From positions 248,001-312,000 of the forward strand of contig NZ_JADZ01000004.1 in NCBI RefSeq assembly GCF_000518645.1: DNA of 64,000 nt, written 5' to 3'. This DNA comes from Curvibacter gracilis ATCC BAA-807 (lineage in GTDB: Bacteria > Pseudomonadota > Gammaproteobacteria > Burkholderiales > Burkholderiaceae_C). Under the pieces are notes generated by a model. It worked only from the letters and a program-made list of their open reading frames with translations, had not been told where the DNA came from and did not search any database. Shown here one piece after another: positions 8,229 to 17,269 of this stretch. Each line of letters starts with the position of its first letter. The first letter of the stretch is position 1. Both the position numbers and the translations under genes were made by a program.

Positions 8229-10475
8229 TCAGTCGCCCATGGTCGCTGCAGGGAACAGCGGCAGGCTGCGCACGCGCTGGCGGGTCAGCGCGTACAGCGC
8301 GTTGGCCAGCGCCGGGGCCAAGGTGGGCACGCCGAGTTCGCCCACGCCCCCCATGGCCTTGCTGCGGTCGGTGCTGGCCGGGCGCGGGATGATCTGCACA
8401 TCCACGCGGGGCATCTGCTTGGGGCGGATCACCGGGTTGGTGTTGAAGTTTCGGCGTTGGGCAGCGCCGTTCACAAAGGTCTGTTGGCCATACAAGGTGG
8501 CGTTCAGGCCATGCACCACGCCGCCGGTGATCTGGGCCTCGATGTTGCCGGGGTTGACCGGCAGATAGCAGTCGATCACCACGCTCACGCGCCGGATGCT
8601 GAACGAGGCTGTGCTGCTGCCGCTGACTTCGACCACCATGGCCACGATGCTGTTGAAGGCCGTGCCGATGGCGATGCCCCGGGCGGTGCCGGCCGCTGTG
8701 GCGGCGCTCCAGTTGCCCAGGGTGGCCGCGGCATCCAGCACCGCCAGCCAGCGCGCATCGGTGATGCGGTTGCGGCGGAACTGGTAGGGGTCCAGCTTGC
8801 AGGCCCAGGCCAGCTCGTCGATCATCGATTCGACGGCAAAGGTGTTGATCGAGGCCCCCACCGAGCGCCAGTAGCCCACCGGGATGGGGGCGGTGTGGCT
8901 GACCCATTCCACGCGCCGCGCACCCATCACGTAGGGCAGGGCGTTCGAGCCCTCGTAGCCCTGGCTGTCGCCGGTGGCGGGCAGGGTGCGACCGCGTTGG
9001 CCGCTGATCGACGGCGACACATTGCGGTAGGTCCAGCCCACGATCTGGCCCGTGGCATCCGCCCGGGCGCGGGCCCGCACCAGGCCCATGGGGCGGTACT
9101 GGTCGTGGCTGAAGTCTTCCTCGCGCGGCCACACCAGCATCACCGGGCGCTGCACCACCATGGCCACCTGCACGGCCTGGGCGATGAAATCGATCTCGGC
9201 CTTGCGGCCCAGGCCACCGCCCAGCAGGGTGGTGTGGAAGGTGATCTTGTCGGCCGTCAACCCGGTCAGCTGCACCACCAGTGCCAGGGCCGAATTGGCC
9301 ACCTGGGTGGGCGCATAGACCGTGCAGCTGACGCCCGCCACGTAGTCCACCGTGCAGTTCAGCACCTCCATGCAGCCGTGGGGCACATAGGGCAGTTGGT
9401 AGCTCACATCCAGCAGCTGGCTGCCGGGGGTGGCCTGGGTGAGCGCGGTGTCGGCGTCGCCTGCGCTTTCCACGGTGTACAGCGTGCCCGGCGGGTTGCT
9501 GGCACCGGCCACATAGGCGGGCGCCGACTGGGCCAGCGCACGGGCGTCGGCAAAGAACTGGGTGGTGTTCATGGCCGCAGCGTTGCTCGGCAGGGTCCAC
9601 TTCAGGTTCAGGCTGCGGGCTGACTGCATGGCATCCCAGGTGGTGGGGCCCACCACGGCCACGGCATTCACATTGCCCGCCACATCCAAGCCGCGCCCGG
9701 TGCCCGTGCTCACCCGCACCGGCACCACGGCGAGTGCGCCCGATGGGGTGGCAGGCAGCGACAACAGCGTACCGCCAAAAGTGGGGCAGTGGCGGATCAC
9801 CGCATAGACCATCTTGGGCAGTCGCACGTCAATGCCGTACTGCGCGCTGCCGTCCACCTTGCTCGGGATGTCCTGCCGCGGCAGGCTCTGGCCGATCACC
9901 TTGAGCTGGGTGTCGGGCACCAGCGGGGCGCTGGTGGGCGGGGGCAGCAGTGCAGCAGCGCCGGCCACGTCGCCATAGCTGAACTGTTTGCCGCTGGTGT
10001 GCGTGATCACGCCATTGCTGACCGTGTAGTTGGCGCGGGCGGTATCGCCCTGCACATTCATGGCCGCCTGCACCAGGGTTTCGCGCGCGATGGCCGCGGC
10101 GTCGCGCAGCTTCCAGTAGTTGTTGCGGGTGGAGCTGGAGCCGGCGGTCACGATGGCCGAGCCGATGGGCGCCGGTGACACGTTGTAGACCGGCCCGCCC
10201 TGGCGCAGCTGGATGCGGCTGTAGTCCACCATCAGGTCTTCGGCCATCACCTGGCCCAGCGTGCTGAAGGTGCCCTGGCCCATTTCGGTCACGCCAATCG
10301 ACAGCGAGATGCTGTTGTCACTGCCGATGTTGAGCCAGCTGTTGACGGTCTGGGTCGTGACGCTGGCGCCCTGGGCGTCGGTGGCACGGCTGCCGAATTG
10401 CAGCGCCACGCCGATCGACAGGCCCGTGCTGCCAATGAACTGGCGGCGGTTCATCTTGTTGACTGCGGTGTCCAT
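8229..10475 (-). CDS. molybdopterin-dependent oxidoreductase, large subunit (IorB/isoquinoline type)
   Basis: The catalytic subunit of a xanthine-oxidase-family molybdenum hydroxylase, 748 aa. A twin-arginine-like N-terminus (MNRRQFIGSTGLSIGVALQF) indicates Tat export. Large-subunit blocks are present, for example SIGVTEMGQGTFSTLGQ and the C-terminal GGVGELGVPTLAPALANALY. The length and the single-polypeptide plan with a small 2Fe-2S partner match the isoquinoline 1-oxidoreductase beta-subunit type. The start at 10475 avoids overlap with the partner gene. It would hydroxylate an N-heterocycle or oxidise an aldehyde; neither a cytochrome partner nor a XdhC-type maturation gene is adjacent. Confidence 0.85.
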   Translation of the reverse strand: MDTAVNKMNRRQFIGSTGLSIGVALQFGSRATDAQGASVTTQTVNSWLNIGSDNSISLSIGVTEMGQGTFSTLGQVMAEDLMVDYSRIQLRQGGPVYNVSPAPIGSAIVTAGSSSTRNNYWKLRDAAAIARETLVQAAMNVQGDTARANYTVSNGVITHTSGKQFSYGDVAGAAALLPPPTSAPLVPDTQLKVIGQSLPRQDIPSKVDGSAQYGIDVRLPKMVYAVIRHCPTFGGTLLSLPATPSGALAVVPVRVSTGTGRGLDVAGNVNAVAVVGPTTWDAMQSARSLNLKWTLPSNAAAMNTTQFFADARALAQSAPAYVAGASNPPGTLYTVESAGDADTALTQATPGSQLLDVSYQLPYVPHGCMEVLNCTVDYVAGVSCTVYAPTQVANSALALVVQLTGLTADKITFHTTLLGGGLGRKAEIDFIAQAVQVAMVVQRPVMLVWPREEDFSHDQYRPMGLVRARARADATGQIVGWTYRNVSPSISGQRGRTLPATGDSQGYEGSNALPYVMGARRVEWVSHTAPIPVGYWRSVGASINTFAVESMIDELAWACKLDPYQFRRNRITDARWLAVLDAAATLGNWSAATAAGTARGIAIGTAFNSIVAMVVEVSGSSTASFSIRRVSVVIDCYLPVNPGNIEAQITGGVVHGLNATLYGQQTFVNGAAQRRNFNTNPVIRPKQMPRVDVQIIPRPASTDRSKAMGGVGELGVPTLAPALANALYALTRQRVRSLPLFPAATMGD

Positions 10476-10488
10476 GGTGCTTCTCCGA

Positions 10489-10929
10489 TCAAAGGGTGCT
10501 GACCGCAGTCTTGATGCGCTGGTAGGTGCCGCACACGCAGACGTTCTGCACCTCATCGAGGATGGAGCTGCCGTGGTGGCCCGCCTTCATGGCGCAGGCC
10601 ACCGACATCAGCATGCCTGACTGGCAGTAGCCGCACTGCGGCACCTGGTGGGCAATCCAGGCTTGTTGGGCCGGGTGGCTGCGGTTGGCCGACAGGCCTT
10701 CGATGGTGGTGATCTGCTTGCCCACGGCCGAGCTCACATCCATGTCGCAGGATTTCTCGGGCTGGCCGTTGACCATCACGGTGCAGGCGCCACACACCTC
10801 GATGCCGCAGCCGTATTTGGTGCCGGTCAGGTTCAGCACGTCGCGCAGCACCCACAGCAGGGGCATGTCGGATCGCGCCACGGTGGCGCTGTAAGACTTT
10901 CCGTTCACATTCAGCGTGTAGGTCGGCAT
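10489..10929 (-). CDS. 2Fe-2S subunit of molybdenum hydroxylase (IorA type)
   Basis: A small electron-transfer subunit of 146 aa with two [2Fe-2S] clusters. The N-terminal plant-type ferredoxin cysteines are in KYGCGIEVCGACTVMVNG, and the second cluster is in QCGYCQSGM and NVCVCGTY. A GAGGAGA ribosome-binding site precedes the start at 10929. It lies 13 bp upstream of the large-subunit gene and must pass electrons from the molybdenum centre to an acceptor. There is no FAD subunit, as in isoquinoline-oxidoreductase-type enzymes. Confidence 0.9.
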   Translation of the reverse strand: MPTYTLNVNGKSYSATVARSDMPLLWVLRDVLNLTGTKYGCGIEVCGACTVMVNGQPEKSCDMDVSSAVGKQITTIEGLSANRSHPAQQAWIAHQVPQCGYCQSGMLMSVACAMKAGHHGSSILDEVQNVCVCGTYQRIKTAVSTL

Positions 10930-11364
10930 GCGGGGTCTCCTCAAAAGCGTTTGGATTGGAGGGGTTGCCTGAGCTGCACCGTGCAAGATGAATCCGACAA
11001 AAGGCGCATCAGGTGGAGCGGATGCTAGGGAGGGGGTGGCTTACCCGGTGGCCAAAAAGTATCGGTATGTAAACGAGTTGACGCCGTGCTGCCTTGGCCT
11101 CGATTTGCTTCACGCTTCATGAAGCATCGGTTTACAAAGTGGATACAGGGCGGGTGAAACGGGTCGGCACCGCTCGGCCTCCTCGCTCATTTGACTCACA
11201 TCAAGTTACATGCGATCACAAATAAGTCATTCATGTGATTGATGGATACCAATTGGTTCACTGTGATGTGCCGGTGCCTTCTGCTGCTCTCGGGTATTCA
11301 CGTGTGAAAGACGCCGTCTGGCAGGCAGGTGCTGCCAGCCTGTCCGGTGGTCGCCTCGCAGCGC
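10930..11364. other. 435-bp intergenic region with palindromes
   Basis: No gene is seen here. It holds a perfect 12-bp palindrome GCTTCATGAAGC at 11114-11125, with an overlapping wider pair TGCTTCA (11106-11112) and TGAAGCA (11120-11126). These are flanked by TGTAAAC (11068-11074) and GTTTACA (11130-11136). A further pair ATCACA/TGTGAT lies at 11215-11220 and 11234-11239. These are candidate operators for the molybdenum-hydroxylase operon. The 3' side carries the end of the GntR gene. Confidence 0.5.
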
Positions 11365-12078
11365 TCAGTTGCCCTGCCCCTGCGGCTTCAGGTAGAGCTT
11401 GTTGGCGCGCGTCAGGTGGGCGCGCATGGCTTCGGCGGCGGCCTCAGGTTGGTGCTGGGCGATGGCGTCCACGATGCGGTCGTGTTCGGCCAGCGTCAGG
11501 TCTTCCACCCCTGGGGCGCGCACCATGGCCTGGTAGTACTCGCCGGCCCAGCGGAACAGGGCCTCGACGATGGACGGAAAGATCGGGTTGCCGCTGACGG
11601 TGGCCAGTTCGCGGTGGAAGGCCATGTCCAGCTCGATGAACTTCTCCAGGTCGTTCAGCGAGGCGCGGTGGCGCGCCACGGCCAGGCGCAGCCGGGCGAT
11701 GTCTTCCTCGGTGGCGCGTTCGGCGGCCAGACGGGCCATGCCGGTCTCCAGAAACAGCCGGGCATCCTTCAGGTGCTCCAGCGAATCGGGCTGGCTGCGC
11801 AGCAGGTGCATGGCGCCGCCCGCGATCTGCCCGATCAGCCTGTCTGCCGTCGGCACCACCACACGGGCGCGTTCGCCGTGCGCAATCTCCACGATGCCTG
11901 AGCGCTCCAGGGCCTGCAGGGCCTCGCGCACCGCAGGGCGGCCGACACCGTACTCCTCCATCAGCTCGCGTTCGGACGGCAACTGACCGCCCGGCGGGAT
12001 GTCGCCTGAGCGGATGCGCGCCATCAGGCGATCCAAAACCTCCTGGAACAGTTTGCGGCGCTGGATCGGTTCGGTCAT
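11365..12078 (-). CDS. GntR family (FCD domain) transcriptional regulator
   Basis: A 237-aa regulator with an N-terminal GntR winged helix (LMARIRSGDIPPGGQLPSER, followed by VGRPAVREALQALERSGIVE) and an all-helical FCD effector domain (DARLFLETGMARLAAERATE, later FIELDMAFHRELATVSGN, which carries the usual metal-site histidine region). It is divergent from the MFS/oxidoisomerase/RuBisCO-like/kinase operon and probably represses it in response to a sugar acid. The closest general type is the NanR/UxuR-like FadR subfamily. Confidence 0.9.
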   Translation of the reverse strand: MTEPIQRRKLFQEVLDRLMARIRSGDIPPGGQLPSERELMEEYGVGRPAVREALQALERSGIVEIAHGERARVVVPTADRLIGQIAGGAMHLLRSQPDSLEHLKDARLFLETGMARLAAERATEEDIARLRLAVARHRASLNDLEKFIELDMAFHRELATVSGNPIFPSIVEALFRWAGEYYQAMVRAPGVEDLTLAEHDRIVDAIAQHQPEAAAEAMRAHLTRANKLYLKPQGQGN

Positions 12079-12228
12079 GGAGGGCGGGCTCGTTGTCAGG
12101 GGCTGGGCGAAATGGGCGATTTTCGATTATGGCCCGGCCGGCGCCTCGCCCTGCAGCCCCGGCGCAGCCCATTTCTGGCCTGCTTGGCGCCCTCCGTGAA
12201 AACCCCAGTGCGGGACTTTTTCATTCAA

Positions 12229-12260
12229 TGGTCTACTCATCACACCAGTTCATCAGACCA
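12229..12260. promoter_or_regulatory. candidate GntR operator upstream of the sugar-acid operon
   Basis: TGGTCT (12229-12234) and AGACCA (12255-12260) form an inverted repeat about 57 bp upstream of the MFS start, in the divergent region with gntR. FCD-type GntR sites often contain TGGT/ACCA half-sites, but the spacing here is wide, so this is tentative. Confidence 0.35.
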
Positions 12261-12316
12261 GCTGAAAAACGCCTGCACCCGAGCCTGGGGCGGCCCCCAA
12301 ACAACGAGGAGACTTC

Positions 12317-13636
12317 GTGAACAGTTCTGTCCAAACCGTGGAGCAAAGCGCCATCCGCAAGGTGTCGTGGCGGCTCGTGCCCTTTGTGGCCTTGATGTTT
12401 TTCATCAACTTCCTGGATCGCACCGCGATCTCATTCGCCGGCCCGAATGGCATGAGCAAGGACCTGGCGCTGTCGGCGGCGCAGTTCGGCATGGCTGCAG
12501 GCATCTTTTTTGTGGGCTACATCGTGTTGGAGATCCCCAGCAACCTGGCGCTGCACAAGTACGGCGCCCGGCGCTGGCTGTCGCGCATCATGGTGAGCTG
12601 GGGCGTGGTGGCCCTGCTGTTCACCTGGGTGAGCAACGTCGAGGGCCTGTACACGCTGCGCTTTCTGCTGGGCGTGGCCGAGGCGGGCTTTTTTCCGGGG
12701 GCCATCCTGTTCCTCAGCCAGTGGGTGCCGGCGCGCTACCGCAGCCACATCCTGGGCCTGTTCTACCTGGCCCAGCCCCTCACCACGGTGATCGGTGCCC
12801 CGCTGGCGGCGCTGCTGATCGAGGCCCATGGCCTGTTCGGCCTGGCCGGCTGGCGCATCATGTTCTTTGGCGTGGCCGTGCCGGCCATCGTGGTCGGCTT
12901 CATCGCCTGGTTCTACCTGGCCGACAAGCCCAGCGACGCCCGCTGGCTCAGCGCCGAAGAGCAGCGCTGGCTGACCGACGAGCTGGCCCAGGAGGCCCGC
13001 CAGAAGGCCAAGACACCTGGCGCCCATCCGGGCCTGGCCTTGCGCGACAGCCGGGTGTGGCTGTTCAGCCTGGTGTACTTCGGCTTCATCTACGGCCTGT
13101 ATGCCCTGGCTTTCTTCCTGCCCACGGTGATCGGCGGTTTCGAAGCCCAGTTCGGCAGCAAGTTCAACGTGTTCCAGAAGGGCCTGATCACGGCCATCCC
13201 CTACCTGCCAGCGGCCGTGGCCCTGTACCTGGCGACGCAACATGCCACCCGCCACGGGGTGTCGCGCTGGCATGTCGGGCTGCCCGCCTTCATCGGGGCG
13301 GCCAGCATCCCCTGCGCCTTGTACATGCAGTCGCCGGTGACCACCGTGGCGGTGATCACCGTCACGGCCTGCGCCATCTTTGCCGCGCTGCCCAATTTCT
13401 GGTCGCTGCCGGCGCGCTTCCTCAGCGGTGCCGGGGCTGCCACCGGCCTGGCCTTGATCAACACCGTGGGCAACCTGGCCGGCTTTGCAGCCCCCTTCAT
13501 CACCGGCGCGCTGAAAGACAGCAGCGGCGGCTACCAACTGCCCATGTTCGTGGTGGGCGCGCTGATGGCGCTGGCCGGTGTGCTGGTGATCAAGGTGGCC
13601 CACGCCCCCATGCCCCGCGCCGCGGCGCTGGCCTGA
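12317..13636 (+). CDS. MFS transporter, anion:cation symporter (ACS) type
   Basis: A 439-aa major facilitator protein predicted to import a sugar acid or related carboxylate. The first membrane segment ends in FINFLDRTAISFA, and the conserved loop motif between helices 2 and 3 reads LALHKYGARRWLSRI. GVAEAGFFPGAILFLSQWVP is typical of the glucarate/phthalate-permease-like ACS family. It starts with GTG at 12317 after a GAGGAGA ribosome-binding site. As the first gene of the operon with the oxidoisomerase, RuBisCO-like protein and DUF1537 kinase, it is the likely uptake system for D-apionate or a similar acid. Confidence 0.88.
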   Translation: MNSSVQTVEQSAIRKVSWRLVPFVALMFFINFLDRTAISFAGPNGMSKDLALSAAQFGMAAGIFFVGYIVLEIPSNLALHKYGARRWLSRIMVSWGVVALLFTWVSNVEGLYTLRFLLGVAEAGFFPGAILFLSQWVPARYRSHILGLFYLAQPLTTVIGAPLAALLIEAHGLFGLAGWRIMFFGVAVPAIVVGFIAWFYLADKPSDARWLSAEEQRWLTDELAQEARQKAKTPGAHPGLALRDSRVWLFSLVYFGFIYGLYALAFFLPTVIGGFEAQFGSKFNVFQKGLITAIPYLPAAVALYLATQHATRHGVSRWHVGLPAFIGAASIPCALYMQSPVTTVAVITVTACAIFAALPNFWSLPARFLSGAGAATGLALINTVGNLAGFAAPFITGALKDSSGGYQLPMFVVGALMALAGVLVIKVAHAPMPRAAALA

Positions 13637-13716
13637 CCCCTCTGCTGCGCGCAGCGCAGCCTTTCATTTCTGCAAGGGCCCGAAGCCGGGCCCACCCACC
13701 TCAAGGAGAACTCCAC

Positions 13717-14547
13717 ATGAACCCCAAAATTGCCTTGTTTGGCGCCGGCGGCAAGATGGGCGTGCGCCTGTCCATGAACCTGCTCAACTCACGTTTTCGC
13801 GTGGCCCACGTCGAGCCCGGTGCGGCCGGCCAGCAACGCCTGCGCGATGAACTGGGCCTGTCGGTGGTCAGCACCGAAGAAGCGCTGCAGGACGTGGACG
13901 TGGTCATCCTGGCCGTGCCCGACACCCTGATCGGCAAGATCTCGCACCAGATCGAGCCCCAGCTCAAGCCCGGCACCATGGTGATGGTGCTCGACGCCGC
14001 CGCCCCCTTTGCCGGCCACCTGCCGCAACGGGCCGACCTGACCTACTTCGTGGCCCACCCCTGCCACCCGCCCATCTACAACAACGAGACCAGCGAAGCC
14101 GCGCGCAAGGATTACTTTGGCGGCGGCTTTGCCAAGCAGTCGATCACCAGCGCGCTGATGCAGGGCCCCGAGTCGGCCTTTGACCTGGGCGAAGAACTGG
14201 CCAAGACCATCTACGCCCCCATCCTCAACTCGTACCGCCTGACGGTGGACCAGATGGCCCTGCTGGAGCCTGGCCTGTCGGAAACCGTCTGCGCCACCCT
14301 GCTGGATGTGATGCGCGAAGCCATGGACGAAACCGTGCGCCGCGGTGTGCCGGCCGAGTGCGCGCGCGACTTTCTGCTGGGCCACATGAACATCCTGGCC
14401 GCGGTGATCTTCAAGGAAATCCCAGGCGCCTTCTCGGACGCCTGCAACAAGGCCATCACCTTCGGCAAGCCCCGCCTGATGCGCGACGACTGGATCAAGG
14501 TCTTCGAGCGCGAAGAAATCGCCGAAAGCATCCGCCGCATCACCTGA
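13717..14547 (+). CDS. apnO: 6-phosphogluconate-dehydrogenase-like oxidoreductase, probable D-apionate oxidoisomerase
   Basis: A 276-aa NAD(P)-dependent enzyme. The Rossmann motif GAGGKMGVRLSMNLL is at the N-terminus, DVVILAVPDTLIGKI follows, and VAHPCHPPIYNNET begins the second part. The C-terminal portion resembles the phosphogluconate-dehydrogenase-like helical domain found in D-apionate oxidoisomerases, which oxidise and rearrange D-apionate to 3-oxo-isoapionate. The name rests mainly on the operon: a RuBisCO-like protein and a DUF1537 kinase follow directly, as in described apionate clusters. A beta-hydroxyacid dehydrogenase acting on another sugar acid is the alternative. Confidence 0.6.
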   Translation: MNPKIALFGAGGKMGVRLSMNLLNSRFRVAHVEPGAAGQQRLRDELGLSVVSTEEALQDVDVVILAVPDTLIGKISHQIEPQLKPGTMVMVLDAAAPFAGHLPQRADLTYFVAHPCHPPIYNNETSEAARKDYFGGGFAKQSITSALMQGPESAFDLGEELAKTIYAPILNSYRLTVDQMALLEPGLSETVCATLLDVMREAMDETVRRGVPAECARDFLLGHMNILAAVIFKEIPGAFSDACNKAITFGKPRLMRDDWIKVFEREEIAESIRRIT

Positions 14548-14561
14548 GCAAGGCCACCCCC

Positions 14562-15809
14562 ATGGAACGCATACACGCCACCTATTGGCTGGAGACGGGC
14601 GACGACCCGGCCCGAGCCGCCGAGGTGATTGCCGGTGAACAATCCAGCGGCACCTTTGTCGCCCTGGCCACCGAAACGCCCGAACTCAAGGCCCGGGCCG
14701 GGGCCCGGGTCGAGCGCCTGCAGATCCTCGACCACAGCACCGTGCCCAGCCTGCCCACGCCGGCCCCCGCGGCCAACGGGCGCTACACGCGGGCGCTGCT
14801 GGAGCTGTCGTGGCCGCTGGCCAACCTGGGCCCCTGCCTGCCCACCCTGATGGCCACCATCGCCGGCAACCTGTACGAGCTGCGCTGCGTCACCGGCCTG
14901 CGCCTGATCGATCTGCAACTGCCCCCGGCCTTTGCCCAGGCCTACCCCGGCCCGGCCTTTGGCGTGGCCGGCACACGCCGGCTCAGTGGCGTGCACAGCG
15001 GGCCCTTGATCGGCACCATCATCAAGCCCAGCGTGGGCCTGAGCGTGCAGCAGACGGCCGAGCAGGTGCAACTGCTGGTGGACGGCGGCATCGACTTCAT
15101 CAAGGACGACGAGCTGCAGGCCGACGGCCCGGCCTGCCCCTTCGACGAGCGCGTGAAGGCCGTCATGCGCGTGGTGCGGGCCGCAGCCGACCGCCTGGGC
15201 CGCATGCCCATGGTGGCCTTCAACCTGACCGGCAATCTGGACCAGATGAAGCGCCGCCACGACCTGGTGCTGGCCGAGGGCGGCAGCTGTGTGATGGCCT
15301 GCCTGAACTCGATCGGCCTGGTCGGCATGACCGAACTGCGCCGCCACGCCCAGCTGCCCATCCATGCCCACCGCGCCGGCTGGGGCTACCTGAGCCGCTC
15401 GCCGCAACTGGGGTTTGACTACGCGCCCTGGCAGAAGCTGTGGCGCTTGGCCGGGGCCGACCACCTGCACGTGAACGGCCTGCGCAACAAGTTCAGCGAA
15501 GCCGACGACAGCGTGATGGCCGCGGCCCGCGCTGTGCTGGCCCCGGTGATGGACAGCGCCGCCATGACGGCCATGCCGGTGTTCAGCTCGGGCCAGACCG
15601 GCCTGCAGGCCCACGACACCTTTGCCGGCCTGGGCAGTGCCGACCTGATCCACACCGCTGGCGGCGGCATCTTCGGCCACCCCGGTGGCGTGGCCGCAGG
15701 GGTGCAATCGTTTCGCGATGCCTGGCAGGCGGCGCAAGAGGGCATTGAACTGGAGCGGGCCGCGCTGGATTCTCCGGCCCTGGCCCAGGCCCTGGGGTTC
15801 TGGCGATGA
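14562..15809 (+). CDS. oiaX: RuBisCO-like protein, probable 3-oxo-isoapionate-4-phosphate decarboxylase
   Basis: A form-IV RuBisCO-like protein of 415 aa. It keeps much of the RuBisCO active site: GTIIKPSVGLS (Lys175 equivalent), GGIDFIKDDE (carbamylated lysine and both metal-binding acids), HAHRAGWGYLSR (His294 equivalent), a loop-6 lysine in GLRNKFSE, and GGGIFGHPGG in the phosphate-binding region. RuBisCO-like proteins in D-apionate pathways decarboxylate or hydrolyse 3-oxo-isoapionate 4-phosphate; the neighbouring kinase and oxidoisomerase support that role over the methionine-salvage or isoribulose types. It overlaps the kinase start by 4 bp (ATGA). Whether it is decarboxylase (OiaX) or transcarboxylase/hydrolase (OiaT) cannot be settled by eye. 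Confidence 0.72.
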   Translation: MERIHATYWLETGDDPARAAEVIAGEQSSGTFVALATETPELKARAGARVERLQILDHSTVPSLPTPAPAANGRYTRALLELSWPLANLGPCLPTLMATIAGNLYELRCVTGLRLIDLQLPPAFAQAYPGPAFGVAGTRRLSGVHSGPLIGTIIKPSVGLSVQQTAEQVQLLVDGGIDFIKDDELQADGPACPFDERVKAVMRVVRAAADRLGRMPMVAFNLTGNLDQMKRRHDLVLAEGGSCVMACLNSIGLVGMTELRRHAQLPIHAHRAGWGYLSRSPQLGFDYAPWQKLWRLAGADHLHVNGLRNKFSEADDSVMAAARAVLAPVMDSAAMTAMPVFSSGQTGLQAHDTFAGLGSADLIHTAGGGIFGHPGGVAAGVQSFRDAWQAAQEGIELERAALDSPALAQALGFWR

Positions 15810-17182
15810 GCGCGTCTGAAGACACCCTGGCCGACGGCCTGCTGCTGGCTTATTACGGCGACGACTTCACAGGCTCCACCGATGCCATGGAGGCCATGAC
15901 CGCGGCCGGCGTGCCCACCGTGCTCTTTCTGCAGCCCCCCACGCCCGAGGCCCTGCAGCGCTTCCCGGGCGTGCGCTGCGTGGGGCTGGCGGGCTCGTCG
16001 CGCGGCCGCAGCCCCGAGTGGATGGCCGCCCACCTGCCCCAGGCCTTTGCCAGCCTGAAGGCGCTGGGCGCGCCCATCCTGCATTACAAGGTGTGCTCCA
16101 CCTTTGACTCATCGCCCGCCATCGGCTCCATCGGCTGCGCCATCGACATCGGGCTGCAGCACATGGGCGGCGACTGGAGCCCCACCGTGGTGGGCGCGCC
16201 CCGGCTGCGCCGCTACCAGGTGTTCGGCCACCTGTTCGCCGCCGTGGACGGCGTGGGCTACCGGCTGGACCGCCACCCCACCATGTCGCGCCACCCGGTC
16301 ACCCCCATGGGCGAATCCGATCTACGCCGCCACCTGGCCGCCCAGACCCCGCGCCGCACGGGCCTGGTCGACATGGTGCAACTGAAGGCCGGCGATGCCC
16401 ATGCCCAGCTCACGGTCTGCCGCCAGGCCGAGGCGGGGGCCCCGATCGTGTTCATCGATGTGATGGATGACGAGACCCTGCTGGAGGCCGGTCGCCTGGT
16501 CTGGACGCAACGCGGCCATGGGCTGTTCAGCGCCTCGTCTTCAGGCCTGAGCTATGCCCTCACCGCCTATTGGCGCAGCCAGGGTTGGCTGCCCGCCAGC
16601 ACGGGCCTGCCCGAGGCCGCCCCCGTGCCCATGATTGCGGCCGTGTGCGGCAGTTGCTCGCCCGTCTCGGCCAGCCAGATCCGCTGGGCGCGGGCCCATG
16701 GTTTTGCCACCGAGCGGCTGGACATCGCAGCCTGCCTGCTGCCCGACCGGCGCGAGGCCGAACTGCAACGCGTGCTGGCGCTGGCCGGTGCGGCCCTGTC
16801 GGCCGGGCGCAGCGCCGTGGTCTTCAGCGCCGAAGGCCCGGACGACCCCGAGGTGCTGGCCTTTGACCAGCATGCCGCCCGGGCCGGCCTGAGCCGTGCC
16901 GAGGCGGCCCGCGCCGTGGGCGCCTGCCTGGCCGAGGTCATGCGGCGCCTGCTCGACCAGCACCCCCTGCAGCGCGTGGTGGTGGCCGGTGGTGACAGCT
17001 CAGGCGAGGTGGCCAGCGTGCTGGGCATCGAAGCCCTCATCGTGCTGGCCCGCGTCACGCCCGGTGCCCCGCTGTGCCGGGCTTGGTCCGCAAACCCCCG
17101 CCGCGACGGGCTGGAACTTATCCTCAAGGGCGGCCAGATGGGCGGCGAGGCCTTTTACGGCCAGGCCTTGCAGGGCGGCTGA
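15806..17182 (+). CDS. oiaK: DUF1537 four-carbon/branched sugar-acid kinase (OiaK-like)
   Basis: A 458-aa kinase of the DUF1537 superfamily. The N-terminal substrate-binding domain begins YYGDDFTGSTDAMEA. The C-terminal nucleotide-binding domain contains VVAGGDSSGEVAS and the closing motif LKGGQMGGEAFYGQ. Members phosphorylate 3-oxo-tetronate, threonate or 3-oxo-isoapionate. Coupling to a RuBisCO-like gene with a 4-bp overlap favours 3-oxo-isoapionate 4-kinase, which makes the substrate of that protein. No tetronate-type isomerase or aldolase is present in the operon, so later steps must be encoded elsewhere. Confidence 0.75.
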   Translation: MSASEDTLADGLLLAYYGDDFTGSTDAMEAMTAAGVPTVLFLQPPTPEALQRFPGVRCVGLAGSSRGRSPEWMAAHLPQAFASLKALGAPILHYKVCSTFDSSPAIGSIGCAIDIGLQHMGGDWSPTVVGAPRLRRYQVFGHLFAAVDGVGYRLDRHPTMSRHPVTPMGESDLRRHLAAQTPRRTGLVDMVQLKAGDAHAQLTVCRQAEAGAPIVFIDVMDDETLLEAGRLVWTQRGHGLFSASSSGLSYALTAYWRSQGWLPASTGLPEAAPVPMIAAVCGSCSPVSASQIRWARAHGFATERLDIAACLLPDRREAELQRVLALAGAALSAGRSAVVFSAEGPDDPEVLAFDQHAARAGLSRAEAARAVGACLAEVMRRLLDQHPLQRVVVAGGDSSGEVASVLGIEALIVLARVTPGAPLCRAWSANPRRDGLELILKGGQMGGEAFYGQALQGG

Positions 17183-17269
17183 AGCGAGAGGGGCGCAGGG
17201 TGTCCGTGGTGGCCAAAAGGCCGGGTATATTGGCCGCTCCAAGACAGACCACCCCCCTCGCTCAACCCC

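Noticed and set aside
7171-9600. Long minus-strand open frame over lysR and the molybdenum hydroxylase
   Set aside because: Its protein is low-complexity Arg/Gly/Pro text, and both overlapped genes have strong family motifs in other frames.
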